Below, one piece after another: positions 41,300 to 51,936 of a stretch of 64,000 bases of DNA (position 1 is its first letter; each line of letters opens with the position of its first letter). The position numbers and the translations under genes are program-made. The notes under the pieces were generated by a model. It did not search any database and had not been told where the DNA came from. It worked only from the letters and a program-made list of their open reading frames with translations. This DNA comes from Auricularia sp. M13 (taxonomy: Eukaryota > Basidiomycota > Agaricomycetes > Auriculariales > Auriculariaceae): assembly GCA_037042915.1 (NCBI GenBank), contig CM073199.1:2294001-2358000 (forward strand), in the 5' to 3' direction.

Positions 41300-42837
41300 C
41301 TACCTGCCGTCCATTGCTCGCCACTCACCACCCGCTCTCCGTCGTTTGTTGCGCTCGCTCGAGATGGCATCGACAACTGGACGATATTCTAACGCGAACC
41401 GCAACATGTCATATGTCAAGTTCCACCGTGTTTTCACGTCATGGGGAAGGATCCGCTGAGCGACCTTGAATGTTTCACAGAGCTTCTTCCATCGAGGCAA
41501 GAGCTTTGTGGTAGAAAAGAGTATTTTGTGTGCTAGCTTTCGAAGCTGCGAGGACGACAGTCAGACACTGAACGTCGGATTGCAAGGGAGCTTTTCATAC
41601 CTTGAGCAGCGCCATATGCACAGGCCGAATATCCTCATCGTGAAGAAAAATCTCTTCACTCGACATCTGCTCAAGCTCATTAATCCAGCCGTCATCATTG
41701 TCCACGTCAGGCTCGCTGGCCTCTGTTCCACTTCGGCCAATACGCTCCTGTGCGATGGCCTCTTCCTCGTCAATTTCTGCTGCAAGTTGAAGCAACTTCT
41801 TGTCCTCGGCAGGTTCGTCTTCTTTGTCATTCTTTTTCTTCGGTGGTTCAAATTGGCAGATCAGACTCTTTGCGACGAGCGCAATGATCTGTGCAAAGCA
41901 TCGGACGTGGTTCGGCTCCCCTGCAAATTTGGGAAGATGTTCGCCCATGACCTCAATCATCAAATTGTTGGCTGATGCATTGTCACAGGCAATGCCGAGG
42001 GCCTTACAGGAACAATTAAATATTGGCATTTTGATTGCGGATGCGTGCCTTTCTCTCAATCTCAAATTCCTGCAAAATCTCAATGAACACGTCGGCCAGA
42101 TTCTCTCCAATATGCCACTGAACAAGGTCAATAAGATTTAGACAGTTCGTGCTAGATATACCTTTGGTAGGACCACCACATCTAGGAGCATGGAGTACTG
42201 CTGTTCCTCATATTCAATGTGAACCGTCACTGCCATGAACGGGAGGTGGTTGGGAGATGTCCAAGTGTCTGTCTCAATGCTGAGCTTTCCATCGTAGTCC
42301 TGGTAGGTACTTTATTTCGGAGCGGCCAAGCACAAGGCACTCAATCTACCTGAAGCATCTTTGCAATCCGCTTGCGGCAATTTGGAAAGAGCTGCCGAGT
42401 GTCGCGAGAGACCGTGGCAATTGAGGGTAGGTAGTAAGTCAGGCAGCCGGTTTTCATTAAGGACATAAAGCCTTGGTCTCTGACAATAGAGAAGGGCCAC
42501 ATACTGTCTGCACACCAGCGCACCATTTCGGCACTGTGGTACAGTTTAATGCCATACACTTCAGGAGGCAAGTTACGGACCGTGTCTGGGTGGATGTATG
42601 TTGACGATGGGAGTACGTTACAGCTCCTTTATCCTGTCGCTCAAATGTCTCGGTAATGGTGCCCCATTTGGCTGTTGCGGACAGCTTGCTGGTGAGAGCA
42701 TCTGTTACAGCCTGTTCGAAAAACGTTGACTGCGCCGGGTTTTCTGTTCCGCACGCGCGCATTTCCTCTTTTGGATGCTCGGGCAATCCGAGAGGCAGAA
42801 TATAATTCAGATGTGTATCTAAACCTCCCAGGAGCAT
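41300..42837 (-). pseudogene. hAT-superfamily transposase, C-terminally truncated
   Basis: Read 42837 to 41300 with several introns. Successive segments: LPEHPKEEMRACGTENPAQS (N-terminal); AEMVRWCADSMWPFSIVRDQ plus LPSIATVSRDTRQLF; KLSIETDTWTSPNHLPFMAV (first catalytic Asp region, D-x-W); LGIACDNASANNLMIE (second Asp); HVRCFAQIIALVAKSL (the CxxH-like insertion site region); a long acidic linker; and LPHDVKTRWNLTYDMLRFAL (TRWNSTYxML block). The C-terminal hATC dimerisation domain with the catalytic Glu is absent; the reading ends near the dispersed repeat at 41100. Introns with GT/AG ends include 42588-42633 and one before WHIGENLADVFIEI. Probably inactive. Confidence 0.75.
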
Positions 42838-43015
42838 GATAATATTCTAGAATACATATATGTGCACATATAGAAAGCTATACAGTCACCCTGAGCAGTT
42901 GTAGCTGCTCAATTGGTGCTTTCGAGTTTCTTGCGGGGTCCGCAAAAAACCCGGAAGCAATAGGAAGCCATGCGGACCTGGGCTTTCCCGCTCAGCATCT
43001 CTTTCGCGCTCACCA
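42838..43015. other. Short intergenic gap
   Basis: Region between divergent hAT and Tc1-type genes; nothing recognised. Confidence 0.3.
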
Positions 43016-44082
43016 ATGCCATTTCGCCATATCAGCACGGACCTGAAGGAGCGTGCCGTGCATCTGCTCTCGGAGGGCTGGTTCCTGGAGGACGTACAAG
43101 AGATCTTCGGCGTGTCCGAGAGCAGTCTTTACCGCTGGCGCAAGAATGCGGAGCTGTTCGGCTCTGTGGAGCGCCCTCCCAATCCAAGTCGTGGGAGGCC
43201 TCGAAACCTAACAGGAGCACAGGTCAACGCAGTGCTCGAGTTTCTTGACCAGAACGCCAGCCGCTACCTTGATGAGGTCATGGACTGGCTCGCTGTTGAA
43301 CACGAGGCGGTCATCTCTCGTTCTGCGCTGAGCACGATTCTCAAAGAAGTTGGTTACACATACAAGCTCCTTCGGCGCAAGGCACTGGAGCGCAACGAGG
43401 TCCAGCGCGAGGCATTTCGCAATGTTCAGCGTCACCACATCACTGCACAAATGTGTGTGTGCGTCGACGAGTCCTCAAAGGACGACCGCACTATTTACCG
43501 CCACTATGGCTGGGTGGCTTCCGGTCAGCGTGCTACCATCGATGCAAACTTTGTGCGCGGAGAGCGGTGGAGCATCCTTCCTGCTCTCACCGTCGACGGT
43601 TACATGGCACTACGGGTTGTCGAAGGATCAGTCGACAGCCTTGAATTCTTTGACTTTATTCAGACCGATGTGGTGAGTGAAGCCTGCCTGGACACTTAGC
43701 ACTATTCTCACCGGTGCTCAGCTGCCAAAAATGACTCCTTATCCTGGAGACCGAAGCGTGCTCATCCTCAATAATTGTGCCATTCACAAGTCGGCCGTAC
43801 TTCGAGAGATTGTTGAAGCTGCTGGTATGTTTGTCTTCAACTGCCCACATGTGGACTTGTCTCATTTTCACAGGTGTCATTATACTTTTCATTCCGCCAT
43901 ACTCCCCCGACTTCAACCCTATAGAAGAGAGTTTTTCCTGTGTCAAGGCGTGGATCCGTCGGCATTACTCCAAGTTTCAAAACAGCCCTTTTCCGCGTCA
44001 GGATTTGGAGGAAGCATGCATGACCATTACAGCTGAGAAAGCAAGGGCGTTCCTTGTACATTCAGGCTACAATGTGTATTGA
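43016..44082 (+). CDS. Tc1/mariner-IS630 (DD34E-type) transposase, two introns, altered catalytic residue
   Basis: Three exons: 43016-43672, 43722-43824 and 43874-44082, with two 49-nt introns (GTGAGT...GCTCAG and GTATGT...CACAG), about 322 residues. N-terminal HTH: ERAVHLLSEGWFLEDVQEIF and ESSLYRWRKN, then SRGRPRNLTGAQ. The DDE core: VCVDESSKDDRTIYRHYGW (first Asp), VLILNNCAIHKSAV, where the usual ILDN is ILNN (second Asp replaced by Asn), and LFIPPYSPDFNPIEESFS (Glu). The spacing from the altered residue to the Glu is 34, so DD34E. The Asp-to-Asn change should abolish metal binding, so the protein is probably catalytically dead. Terminal inverted repeats and TA duplication were not located. 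Confidence 0.85.
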
Positions 44083-44125
44083 TGTGTCGCACGTGCGGCC
44101 TCGCATAAATAAAGTAGCAACCTAC

Positions 44126-46319
44126 TCACGAAAGAAGAGCGCTCAACTCATCCCGGTACTTTTTGTCCAGCTTACGAATTGACAGCCACTCGAGCGGCTT
44201 GAAGCCCGCCTCCTGCCAAATGTCCTTGGCCACAGAAGACAGAGGCAGGCCCGCCGTGTAGCCAATGGCAATGAGCTTGTTGGCCTGGCTCGCCGAGATG
44301 CCGGCGGCGAGCAAGAAATCCCGCGCTTCGGTACCCTCAACCTCAGGCGGCGGTGAAGACGCTTGATTACTTGAAGATGTCGCCCGAGGTTGAGCTGGGG
44401 AGGGAGTATACGGCGGAGCGTACGGTGGCGGAGCGCCATAGCTGTACGGTCCCCATGGAGATCCGTATGGAGGGCCACCTAGCAGCGGCGGAGCAGCATC
44501 CGGTCGAGGAGCAGGCGTGGACGGCGTCTGCGGCTTCACCTTTTTGACCGCCTGTGACGCTTTGAAGAACTCGTTCCCAATCGGCGGGAACGCACGGCTG
44601 GAAGTACCACGCAGCTGCACAGCTGTTAGAGCAAAACCAGGGTGATGACATAGCAAGCAACGTACATTATTGGAGGCCCAATTGAGTACACACGGCCTGA
44701 CCCCAATGTCAAAGCAAAGGCCAGTGAGTGGGTGGGTATAGCAGTGCATTTCAGGATGCTTTGGGCATCGTCCCGCCGGGTGCTGCGCGTGGATTGCATC
44801 AGCCTCGACGTTCAGCTGGTCGTCAAACTTGGATGCATCAGGAAGCTGTGTCGCGCGACAGTATAGAACATACCGTGCCACTTGAAGCACCAGCGGCAGC
44901 AGCCTCTCCAGCGGCAGAAGGATCAGGCCCAAGGGCAGGTGCTGCCCAGTGCTGAGGTGCCGGTAGCGCTCGTGGTGGTGCAGAGACTGCCGGAGTTGAC
45001 GCGTTGATAGGCATTATGGGAGCTGGCACTGACACTGCCGGAGCCAAGGATAATGTAGCGGGCGCAGGAGGCGCTGCTGTTGGCGGTGCAGCGCTGCTCT
45101 GGACTGACACAAGCGCAGAAGCAGCCCAGTGCTGCCTTATTGTCAACTAAAGGCGGTCCGACAAAGGATACTACACACCGTATGAATTGGTGCTGGGCGG
45201 TCAATGGTAAATTCCACGATCTTGTCTGCCTTGGCACCAGCGAGGGCCGAGCGGAAATACCTGAACCCAGCATCGTTACCGAGTGACATGGTTGCGCCAT
45301 TTTTGGGCACGGTGAAGCGCCACGCCAAGTGCGCGGTGTCGATGGCCGTTGGGTCACACTGCGCCTCAACTGCCAGGACCTTGAGCAGGTCGTTATGGTT
45401 GACGGCGGCGGGGAATGTGAATGGAGGCGACGTCAGGGGCTCGACGCGCAGGGTCTTCGTCTTGCGGGTCCGTGCATCGTACATGGTCTTGCTGGGCATG
45501 CGGATGAGTAGCAGCGCAGTAACATCTCGGTCTAGTGTGTCGTTGACATCTGCTGCCTTCTTGTTCTTTGATTTCTTCGGCTTTGCGACCTCGTCCTCAT
45601 TCTCCTCGTCTGAGAAATTGATGATGGTGCCACGATGGGCACCACGAGACGTGCGCTTTCCTGGCTTCTTGCATGGAGTAAGCGTGAGGTCGACTTGGTC
45701 CTGTGCCGATGTCGGCGCGGGGCTGACAGGACGTGCTTCTCCAAGAGGCGGCGGAACGGGCGGATTCTTAGGCACACGGGTAGTACGCACGCCTTCGGCC
45801 GGAGCCCGACCCAGGACATTGTTCTCGTATGCCTGGTCCCAGGTCTTGAAGCCCTGCGGGCCATAGATTCTCATAGCTCCACCGTCTTCAAACTGGATGA
45901 ACTCTGTATGGTCTGAGGCCGAGCTGGAATCCGACTCGTTGCCAGCTCCCGTAGTACCCTTGGCTCCAGCAGCGGTCTCGGCGATAGCTGCACTGGTGGA
46001 AGCCTCGATGCCATCTGTCACGGCAAGTACAGCATCGGTGGACGTAACAGCAACATTGGCCAACGATAGAAGCATGTCAAAGCCTTTCATTGCCTCAATG
46101 TCCTGCTCATAGGCTATTACACGTTAGCATGCAATGTTTGAACAGGAAGCAGGCATTCTGACCTCGAAGGGGTCTGTCACTGGGGAGCGACGGCGAGCCT
46201 GGGACTTTCTTTGTGCGCACCATGAGATACGGTGCTTTGTGGATGATGGCTTTGCACAGAATGCAGAAGGTTCCAGGTGATACATCCGACGGGATTATCA
46301 AGAGGATACTTGAGCCCAA
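44126..46319 (-). CDS. Unrecognised multi-exon gene, about 600 aa
   Basis: Read 46319 to the stop at 44126 through about five exons. The first exon holds a C-x2-C-type stretch (FCILCKAIIHKAPYLMVRTK). After an intron (GTCAGA...TAATAG) the second exon runs EQDIEAMKGFDMLLSLANVA and a long charged region with KKPGKRTSRGAHRG and AKPKKSKNKKAADVNDTLDR, then a folded part (TALLLIRMPSKTMYDART, WRFTVPKNGATMSLGNDAGF). After GTGTGT...CTTTAG comes an Ala/Pro-rich linker. The next exon contains RCPKHPEMHCYTHPLTGLCF, a possible zinc site. The last exon is a Pro/Tyr-rich stretch followed by EARDFLLAAGISASQANKLI and a helical C-terminus. Function unknown; nuclear localisation is plausible from the basic clusters. 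The splice signals and coding quality support a real gene. Confidence 0.5.
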
Positions 46320-46449
46320 GAATCAGGAAAGTAAATATAGTAGAATATCGCAAATTTCATAAGTTTTTGGTGAGATTTAGAGTAGCTTTATGCTGCAACT
46401 TCTTTAGGTATTCATCTTGGGCATTGGTTGGCTCGGATTGAAGTCCATC

Positions 46450-46545
46450 GCAGTATGCAGATTGCCCGAGCATCCAAAAGAGGAACTGCGCGCGTGCGGA
46501 ACAGAAAACTCGGCGCAGTCAATGTTTTCCGAAAGCGCTGTAAGC
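46450..46545 (+). pseudogene. hAT transposase N-terminal fragment
   Basis: Encodes LPEHPKEELRACGTENSAQS, close to the N-terminal segment of the hAT gene at 42720-42800 (LPEHPKEEMRACGTENPAQS) but on the opposite strand. Only about 30 codons align. Confidence 0.65.
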
Positions 46546-46599
46546 CTGCTGTGCCTTGGGGTTTTGGTTGCAAGGATAGTCGAACGTCTGGGTGCAGAG

Positions 46600-47268
46600 A
46601 ACACTCGAACGAACAACTAGAGCCTTCGGTGCGTTATTGAGCACACCGGCTCCGTTGAGTAGCACGACCGAGGGACCGCGAGCAACAGAGAACTCAGACG
46701 AGTAAATTGGGCAAGGGAAGAACCCAGAGGCGAAGTCGAGAGAGAGAGATAGAGTGTGCGAGGGGCACGACTATGTCGATTTCGTAACTGGGGAACTAGA
46801 TACAAAGTCGAGGGTCTTTTATACCTGGGGAGGTGATCCGATGTAATCGGAGTGTATCCTAGAGACGAAGGAGAGGGGACCTCAGATCAATAGAGATCTT
46901 TGTCATCGGCCGATAGGATGAGTAAGAGCGAGTGGGTAAGGTATCGGGGGATCGGACGAATGACGAGAGGCGAATGACTAAGACGAGTGGAGCGAACCGG
47001 ATATGAACACTATCGATACAGTAGGGACAAGGCGAGTTAGGTGAATGTATGCGAGTAAGGAGAGAGGCTAGAGATGAGAGGGAGAGGTCTAGAGGTAGAG
47101 GACGATGAGGAGAACATATCCCGAGCGTATGAACACGAGAGGAGATAAGCCGGGTATTTGGGAGCTTGGCCGAGTTGACCGAGTTGGCCGAGTGACGTAG
47201 AGTGGTAGAGTGATGCCGAGTGGTGCCGAGAGCATGTGGGATCTGCGGACCGGGGCACAGGCGTAACA
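46600..47268 (-). repeat. Older Gypsy-type 3' LTR
   Basis: On the minus strand a purine tract AAAGGGGGGATAC is followed at 47268 by TGTTACGCCTGTGCCCCGGT, typical of a polypurine tract and LTR start. A TATAAAAGACC box lies at about 46823. The 3' boundary near 46600 is approximate, and no matching 5' LTR is visible. Confidence 0.5.
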
Positions 47269-47421
47269 GTATCCCCCCTTTACGTCCTGAGCCCACGAAG
47301 GACTGCAGAAACGCAAGGTGAATACGAGAAGTGAGATAGCACGCACTTGAGTCCGAATGGGGCTGTTACGGTGCGCGGCGATCTTGCCCATACGCCGCTT
47401 CCGTTGGATCTCTTTCGCCGC

Positions 47422-47525
47422 TGTGGCAGTCTCCTGGCCCTCGGATGCAGAGAGAAAGGGAAAGAGTGTGATGATGATGACGGAACCTAATCTACATCCG
47501 GATGATGTCTGAATCCTCTGGTACA
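47422..47525 (-). repeat. 3' LTR of the young Gypsy element
   Basis: 104 bp, identical to the 5' LTR. The pol reading frame runs about 34 nt into it and stops there (GAPVPEDSDIIRM). Confidence 0.9.
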
Positions 47526-50374
47526 GGTGCCCCCCCTGTCGAGTGCCCCTCCGGGCGCACAGAAACCCTGTGTGCAGTATCACCCTCCTTCGCCAGTGTC
47601 GTCCCGCGCGTCGGCACCCAGCGCCGCAAGCGCCGTCCCGAGACGTATAAGCCTCCATCCGTCTGATCCAGCGGCCGCACCTTCCAAGAGCCTAAGTAGC
47701 GTTCTGCTATTCGCATCGGCGCGGACCACTTCGCCGCGAGTTTTGCTGAGACCTCGAAAGTGCTGTCGAGCCGGTCCTGGTAGACCTGTACGACGTCGCC
47801 GACTGCGAACCCGGCCTCCTGCACGCCGCTGTCGAATCTTGCCTTGCGCGCGTCTGCGTGATCCATCGTGCGCGCGTGAGCGTCTGCGCGGAGGGTGTCA
47901 GCGTCCTCCATGTGTTGTTGTGCCGACTCAGCGTCAGCTGGCTCGCCGGCGCTGGCCATCCCGTCCGTCTCCGCGATCCCAAACAGCAGCTCCCGCGGCG
48001 AGTATCCGAGCGAGGGCAGCATGCGCGAGTTGATGTCCGCAATGGCGCGGTCGAAGAAGTCCGGCCAATTGGCTGGTGTCGCCTTCGCCATGTCCTCCGC
48101 CGTCTGGCCGGTCTCGTCCGCGTCGTAGTCAGGCGTGCAGTAGCGTCGCAGGCGCCCCAGCAGCAGCCTGTTGCACTCTTCCACGAGGCCGTTAGCCCAC
48201 GGGGAGTACGGCGGCGTCTTCGTATACTCTATGCCGCTCTGCGAGCAGAAGTCCCGCACTTCGGCGCAGTCGAAGTGGCGGCCGCCGTCCGTGCCAAAGA
48301 GCTCCGGCTTCTGCGCGTGCTGGCAGACGTCGTTCAAGCACGTCGTCGTGTACTTGCCCGTGCCGGCCTTCTTCGTGGACTTGAAACCCCACACGAAGCG
48401 CGCGAAGACGTCGACAATCAGTAGCGCGGTGCGGTACCCACCGCGGCCCTTCGGGAGTGACAAGTAGTCCGCCGTGAAGAATTGGAACGGGCGCGACCTC
48501 GTCAAGGGTTCGAGCAGGCTCAGCGTGTGGCGTGTGCCGAATGCCTTGCATGGCGAGCAGTCCTGTATCGCCGCCACCACGTCGCGTCGCATCTCCGGCC
48601 AGAAATACCGCGTCTTGAGCGACTCGACGCAGAGGTCGCGTCCCCAGTGGCCGCTGGCGTGGCATTCCGCCGCTAGCCTCAGCCCTTCCGACCTGGTCAC
48701 GCATTCGACCTTCGGCGCGCGATGCGCGCCCCGGCCACCGACGCGCCACAGTTTGCCGTCCTTGACGATGTACTCGCGCGCGCTTACGCGCGCGCGCCTC
48801 GCCTGCGCCGTCGAGAGCTCCGGGTTCACGCGCAGATCCGTGAGCCAGTCGACGATGTCGCCAAAGTACTTGTCGTCCTGGAAGCGCGTCCGCAGCGCCG
48901 AGTTGGCTGCCCCCTCTGCTGCCGTCGTGAAGACCTCCGGTACCGGTTCCCGCGCCTCCCAGTCAGGCTCCACCGTCGTGTCCCCGCCGTTCACGCTGCG
49001 GTCCGGGTGCGAGCGCCACATGCGACTGAGGCCGTCAGTGTGGTTGTCCGTCCCCGGGCGATGGCGGATGTCGATGATCTGCCGCGCTATGACGGCTTCC
49101 ATCCAGCGCGTGTGAGTCGCAGACAGCTCTTCGCTGCTCAGCGTGTCGTGGAGCGCCCTGCAGTCCGTCACGATCTCGATCGGCTGCCCGAATATTGTGC
49201 GGTCGAACTTGTCGAGCGCGTACTTCAGCGCCGCGAACTCCAACATGTACGGCGTGTAGCGTTCCTCTGTGCGGGAGGTACGCTTCGACGCGTATTCGAC
49301 CGGGAACTCGCGCTCCACCTCGGCGCCGCTGGAGTCCTTGACCTTCCAGCGCTGCGTCAGCGTCGCACCGAAGCCGACCTTCGACCCGTCCGTCGTGACG
49401 ATGAAGGGCCTATCGTACTGCGGCGGCTTGAGGATGGGGTCCGTCGTGAGTATCGTCTTCAGTCGGATGAAAGCCTGCTTCTCGGCCAAGCCCCATCGCC
49501 AGCGGACGTCCTCGCGTTGCAGTGCCCGCTTCAGCATGCCTTTCTTGGCCCTCGTGCCCTTGGGAACGTCCACCTTGATGTCGCGCGTCAGGTCCGTGAG
49601 CGGCTTCGCGATGCGAGCGTAGTCCTTGATCAGCGGTCGAAAGTGGCCAACGAGGCTGGTGAAACCCAACACCTCGTGCGCGTTCGTCGGTTCCGGCCAG
49701 TCCAGCACGGCGGCGACCTTCTCGAGCTTGGGTCCCACCCCCGCCGCCGATATGCGCGCTCCCGCGAATGTGGCCTCGGTCTGGAACAGTTGCGTCTTGG
49801 CCGCCGACAGCGAGAGCTTCTTCTCTCTGCAGCGCTGGAAGAACCGTCGCAGTTTGGACATGAGCTCCGCGAACTCGTCGCCCCACAGGGCGCAGTCGTC
49901 CACCCAGGGTTCGACGATCTCGCCGCTCAGGCCGTCGAGCGCCGTGGCGACCATCTCGCCGAATGTGTTGGGGGCGCCGGTCAGGCCGAAACACATCCGC
50001 GGCGTGACGTAGATGCCGCGGCCTGGTACTGCGAACGCCGTATACGCGATGTCGTCCTGCGCGACGGGGATGGCGTTGAACCCGGCCATGAAATCCGCGA
50101 CGCAGACCCAGCGATGGCCGGCCGCACGCTGGTGTTTGCTGTGCAAATCGCCCATTGGGAAGCTCGCGTGCTGGCTCACGCGATTGAGACCGATAAATGA
50201 ATGGCATAACCTCCACTTAGCTTTTGCGGGGGACGTGGGCGCCGACGACGATCCACTGTCCCCCTGGCCATTACTGGCGCTGTTGTCCACGGCGGTCGCC
50301 CCGAGCTCCTCCCACATGGGTGGCAGGCCGGCCTTGACGCACTCCTCGTTGGCCCGTCGTCGCAGGTCGTCGAG
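47492..50374 (-). CDS. Gypsy RT, RNase H and integrase
   Basis: In frame with the previous ORF after its TAG; first Met at 50317. RT: FADFMAGFNAIPVAQDD-like block (VCVADFMAGFNAIPVAQDD) and EPWVDDCALWGD with the catalytic Asp pair (VDD instead of YxDD). RNase H: FIVTTDGSKVGFGATLTQ and IEIVTDCRAL. Integrase: HHCC zinc domain (HASGHWGRDLCVESLKTRYF ... DCSPCKAFG) and core FFTADYLSL, FGTDGGRHFDC, NGLVEECNRLL with the D,D,E triad. No chromodomain; the protein ends inside the 3' LTR. The only interruption at the junction is the TAG, which could be a point mutation or a read-through site. Confidence 0.8.
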   Translation of the reverse strand, partial: LDDLRRRANEECVKAGLPPMWEELGATAVDNSASNGQGDSGSSSAPTSPAKAKWRLCHSFIGLNRVSQHASFPMGDLHSKHQRAAGHRWVCVADFMAGFNAIPVAQDDIAYTAFAVPGRGIYVTPRMCFGLTGAPNTFGEMVATALDGLSGEIVEPWVDDCALWGDEFAELMSKLRRFFQRCREKKLSLSAAKTQLFQTEATFAGARISAAGVGPKLEKVAAVLDWPEPTNAHEVLGFTSLVGHFRPLIKDYARIAKPLTDLTRDIKVDVPKGTRAKKGMLKRALQREDVRWRWGLAEKQAFIRLKTILTTDPILKPPQYDRPFIVTTDGSKVGFGATLTQRWKVKDSSGAEVEREFPVEYASKRTSRTEERYTPYMLEFAALKYALDKFDRTIFGQPIEIVTDCRALHDTLSSEELSATHTRWMEAVIARQIIDIRHRPGTDNHTDGLSRMWRSHPDRSVNGGDTTVEPDWEAREPVPEVFTTAAEGAANSALRTRFQDDKYFGDIVDWLTDLRVNPELSTAQARRARVSAREYIVKDGKLWRVGGRGAHRAPKVECVTRSEGLRLAAECHASGHWGRDLCVESLKTRYFWPEMRRDVVAAIQDCSPCKAFGTRHTLSLLEPLTRSRPFQFFTADYLSLPKGRGGYRTALLIVDVFARFVWGFKSTKKAGTGKYTTTCLNDVCQHAQKPELFGTDGGRHFDCAEVRDFCSQSGIEYTKTPPYSPWANGLVEECNRLLLGRLRRYCTPDYDADETGQTAEDMAKATPANWPDFFDRAIADINSRMLPSLGYSPRELLFGIAETDGMASAGEPADAESAQQHMEDADTLRADAHARTMDHADARKARFDSGVQEAGFAVGDVVQVYQDRLDSTFEVSAKLAAKWSAPMRIAERYLGSWKVRPLDQTDGGLYVSGRRLRRWVPTRGTTLAKEGDTAHRVSVRPEGHSTGGAPVPEDSDIIRM

Positions 50375-51835
50375 CTAGAGGCCGCTCGCGCCCTTGTCCT
50401 TCGGCGCGAGCATGATCGCCGAAACCCATTTGGCCGCGTTGGCCGGGATGCGGCGGACGACGTCGCACTTCTCCATCTCGTCCAGCGCGTCGTATAGCCA
50501 TGCCCTTTGCGGCTCCGTGAGTGGTTTCTGGTGGGCGACGCGCGGGCCCTCCGTGCCCGGCGGCACACCGATCTTGTGTTCGATAAAGTCGACGAGGCGC
50601 ACCTCCTTGAGCGAGAGCGTGAAGACATCCGCGTACTCGCGCACGAGGTCGCGCACCGCCTCGCGCTCCTCGGGCGCGAGGTCGTTACGATGCGGACTGC
50701 GTCCAGGACCCGCTGCACGCGACCTGGCGCTAGTCGCTCCTCCTGTGACATCTCCGGGCGCGCGCCGGCGCCATGGCTTCCTGGACGAGTAGCAGGCTAG
50801 GCAGCACCTCCGCCCAGTGCACCGTGCCGCGCGGTGCCCCCTGTGGCCTGGCCGGCGGGGTCCTCCCACTCGGCCAGTATGCGCGCCGCCTGTTCGGTGC
50901 GCTGCTCGTCGGCACGTCTCATGGCGTCGGCGAGGACGGCGGTCTCCAGGGCGCGCTGCTGCGCCAGCGCGCGCCGTCTTGCACCGCGGACCCTGCGCGG
51001 TCTCTCGCCGGCGAGCGGCGTTGGCTCTGGCTCCTGCGCCGCGTCGGCTGTGCTGGGCGGTGGGTCGTCGTCGTAGAGGCGGACTGCCATGCCGGTTGCG
51101 TCTTCTATCGCGCGGTCCATCGCGGTCCTGGTGTCCTCGGCGGCGGGCGCGGGTCGCCAAAGACGGTGGACACGCCGGAGCGGGAGCCTGCGCAGCCGCA
51201 GGCGGGTCGGCGGCGCGCGACGGCGTGGACGGCGTCGACGTGGACGCGGGTGACGACGCTATAGCGCCCGTGACAGCGTTCGGTATGAGGATTGGCGGCC
51301 GGGTGCTGTCGGCCCATATTAGCGCGTCCTGTACGAAGTCGTGCGCCAGGCCCGCGCATCGCAGCCATGGCTTTCCCAGCAGCGTTTCGAAGCTGCCCCC
51401 GGAGTCGAAGACCTCGAAGCCGGCCGTGACCACGATAGGCCCCAGTTGGACGGTGCCTGCCCACCGGCCGATGGAATCGACTACGCGGCCGTCCGCGATG
51501 CGCGCCTGCGCCGCAGACGGTTGTAGGGTGCCCATGGCGAGCCTGTTCCCGTCGTAGAACGTCCAGTCGAGGACGTTAATCATCCCGCCGCCGTCCACAG
51601 TTGCTACGGCCGACGTTCCGACCGGCGTCGCTCCTCGCAACGTCACCGGGTGTTTGAACGGCGCCTCGGGCGCATGCTTCACGTCTTCGACATGCGCGAT
51701 CTGGAACGGTGCGTCGCACGAATAGGGGAATAGGATCGTATTCAGCCACTGACTAGAACGGTGTGACAGATACGACACTCCCCTGCGGGGGGCGCAAGCC
51801 GCTAACCCCCATGTACGTGTATCCACTTCTTCCAT
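50375..51835 (-). CDS. Gypsy protease and N-terminal RT segment
   Basis: Starts MEEVDTRTWGLAACAPRRGV. A retropepsin is visible: active-site region ATVDGGGMINVLDW (D-G-G) at about 80 and the closing LLGKPWL near 155. The middle (51150-50800) looks like coding in another frame (EDATGMAVRLYDDDPPPSTA, ADEQRTEQAARILAEWEDPA), while this frame becomes Arg-rich there, so a pair of compensating frameshifts is likely. The frame recovers with REAVRDLVREYADVF and KCDVVRRIPANAAKWVSAIM, the start of RT. It ends at a TAG (50375-50377) after GASGL; the next codons continue the RT in frame. Confidence 0.65.
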   Translation of the reverse strand: MEEVDTRTWGLAACAPRRGVSYLSHRSSQWLNTILFPYSCDAPFQIAHVEDVKHAPEAPFKHPVTLRGATPVGTSAVATVDGGGMINVLDWTFYDGNRLAMGTLQPSAAQARIADGRVVDSIGRWAGTVQLGPIVVTAGFEVFDSGGSFETLLGKPWLRCAGLAHDFVQDALIWADSTRPPILIPNAVTGAIASSPASTSTPSTPSRAADPPAAAQAPAPACPPSLATRARRRGHQDRDGPRDRRRNRHGSPPLRRRPTAQHSRRGAGARANAARRRETAQGPRCKTARAGAAARPGDRRPRRRHETCRRAAHRTGGAHTGRVGGPRRPGHRGHRAARCTGRRCCLACYSSRKPWRRRAPGDVTGGATSARSRAAGPGRSPHRNDLAPEEREAVRDLVREYADVFTLSLKEVRLVDFIEHKIGVPPGTEGPRVAHQKPLTEPQRAWLYDALDEMEKCDVVRRIPANAAKWVSAIMLAPKDKGASGL

Positions 51836-51936
51836 AACCGCGATGTCTCCCCGTGGCCGCGCTCCGTCACGACTGGCCGCCGCTGCGCGAGCCCGCTGCG
51901 GGCGGGAAGAGCTTGATGGCGGAGGTGGCGCGCGCT

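Noticed and set aside
48722-50200. Long plus-strand open frame of 492 codons antisense to Gypsy pol
   Set aside because: Arg/Val/Leu-rich shadow of a high-GC coding strand; all conserved pol motifs are on the minus strand.
50375-51264. Other long plus-strand open frames over the Gypsy protease region
   Set aside because: Also GC-driven shadows without motifs.
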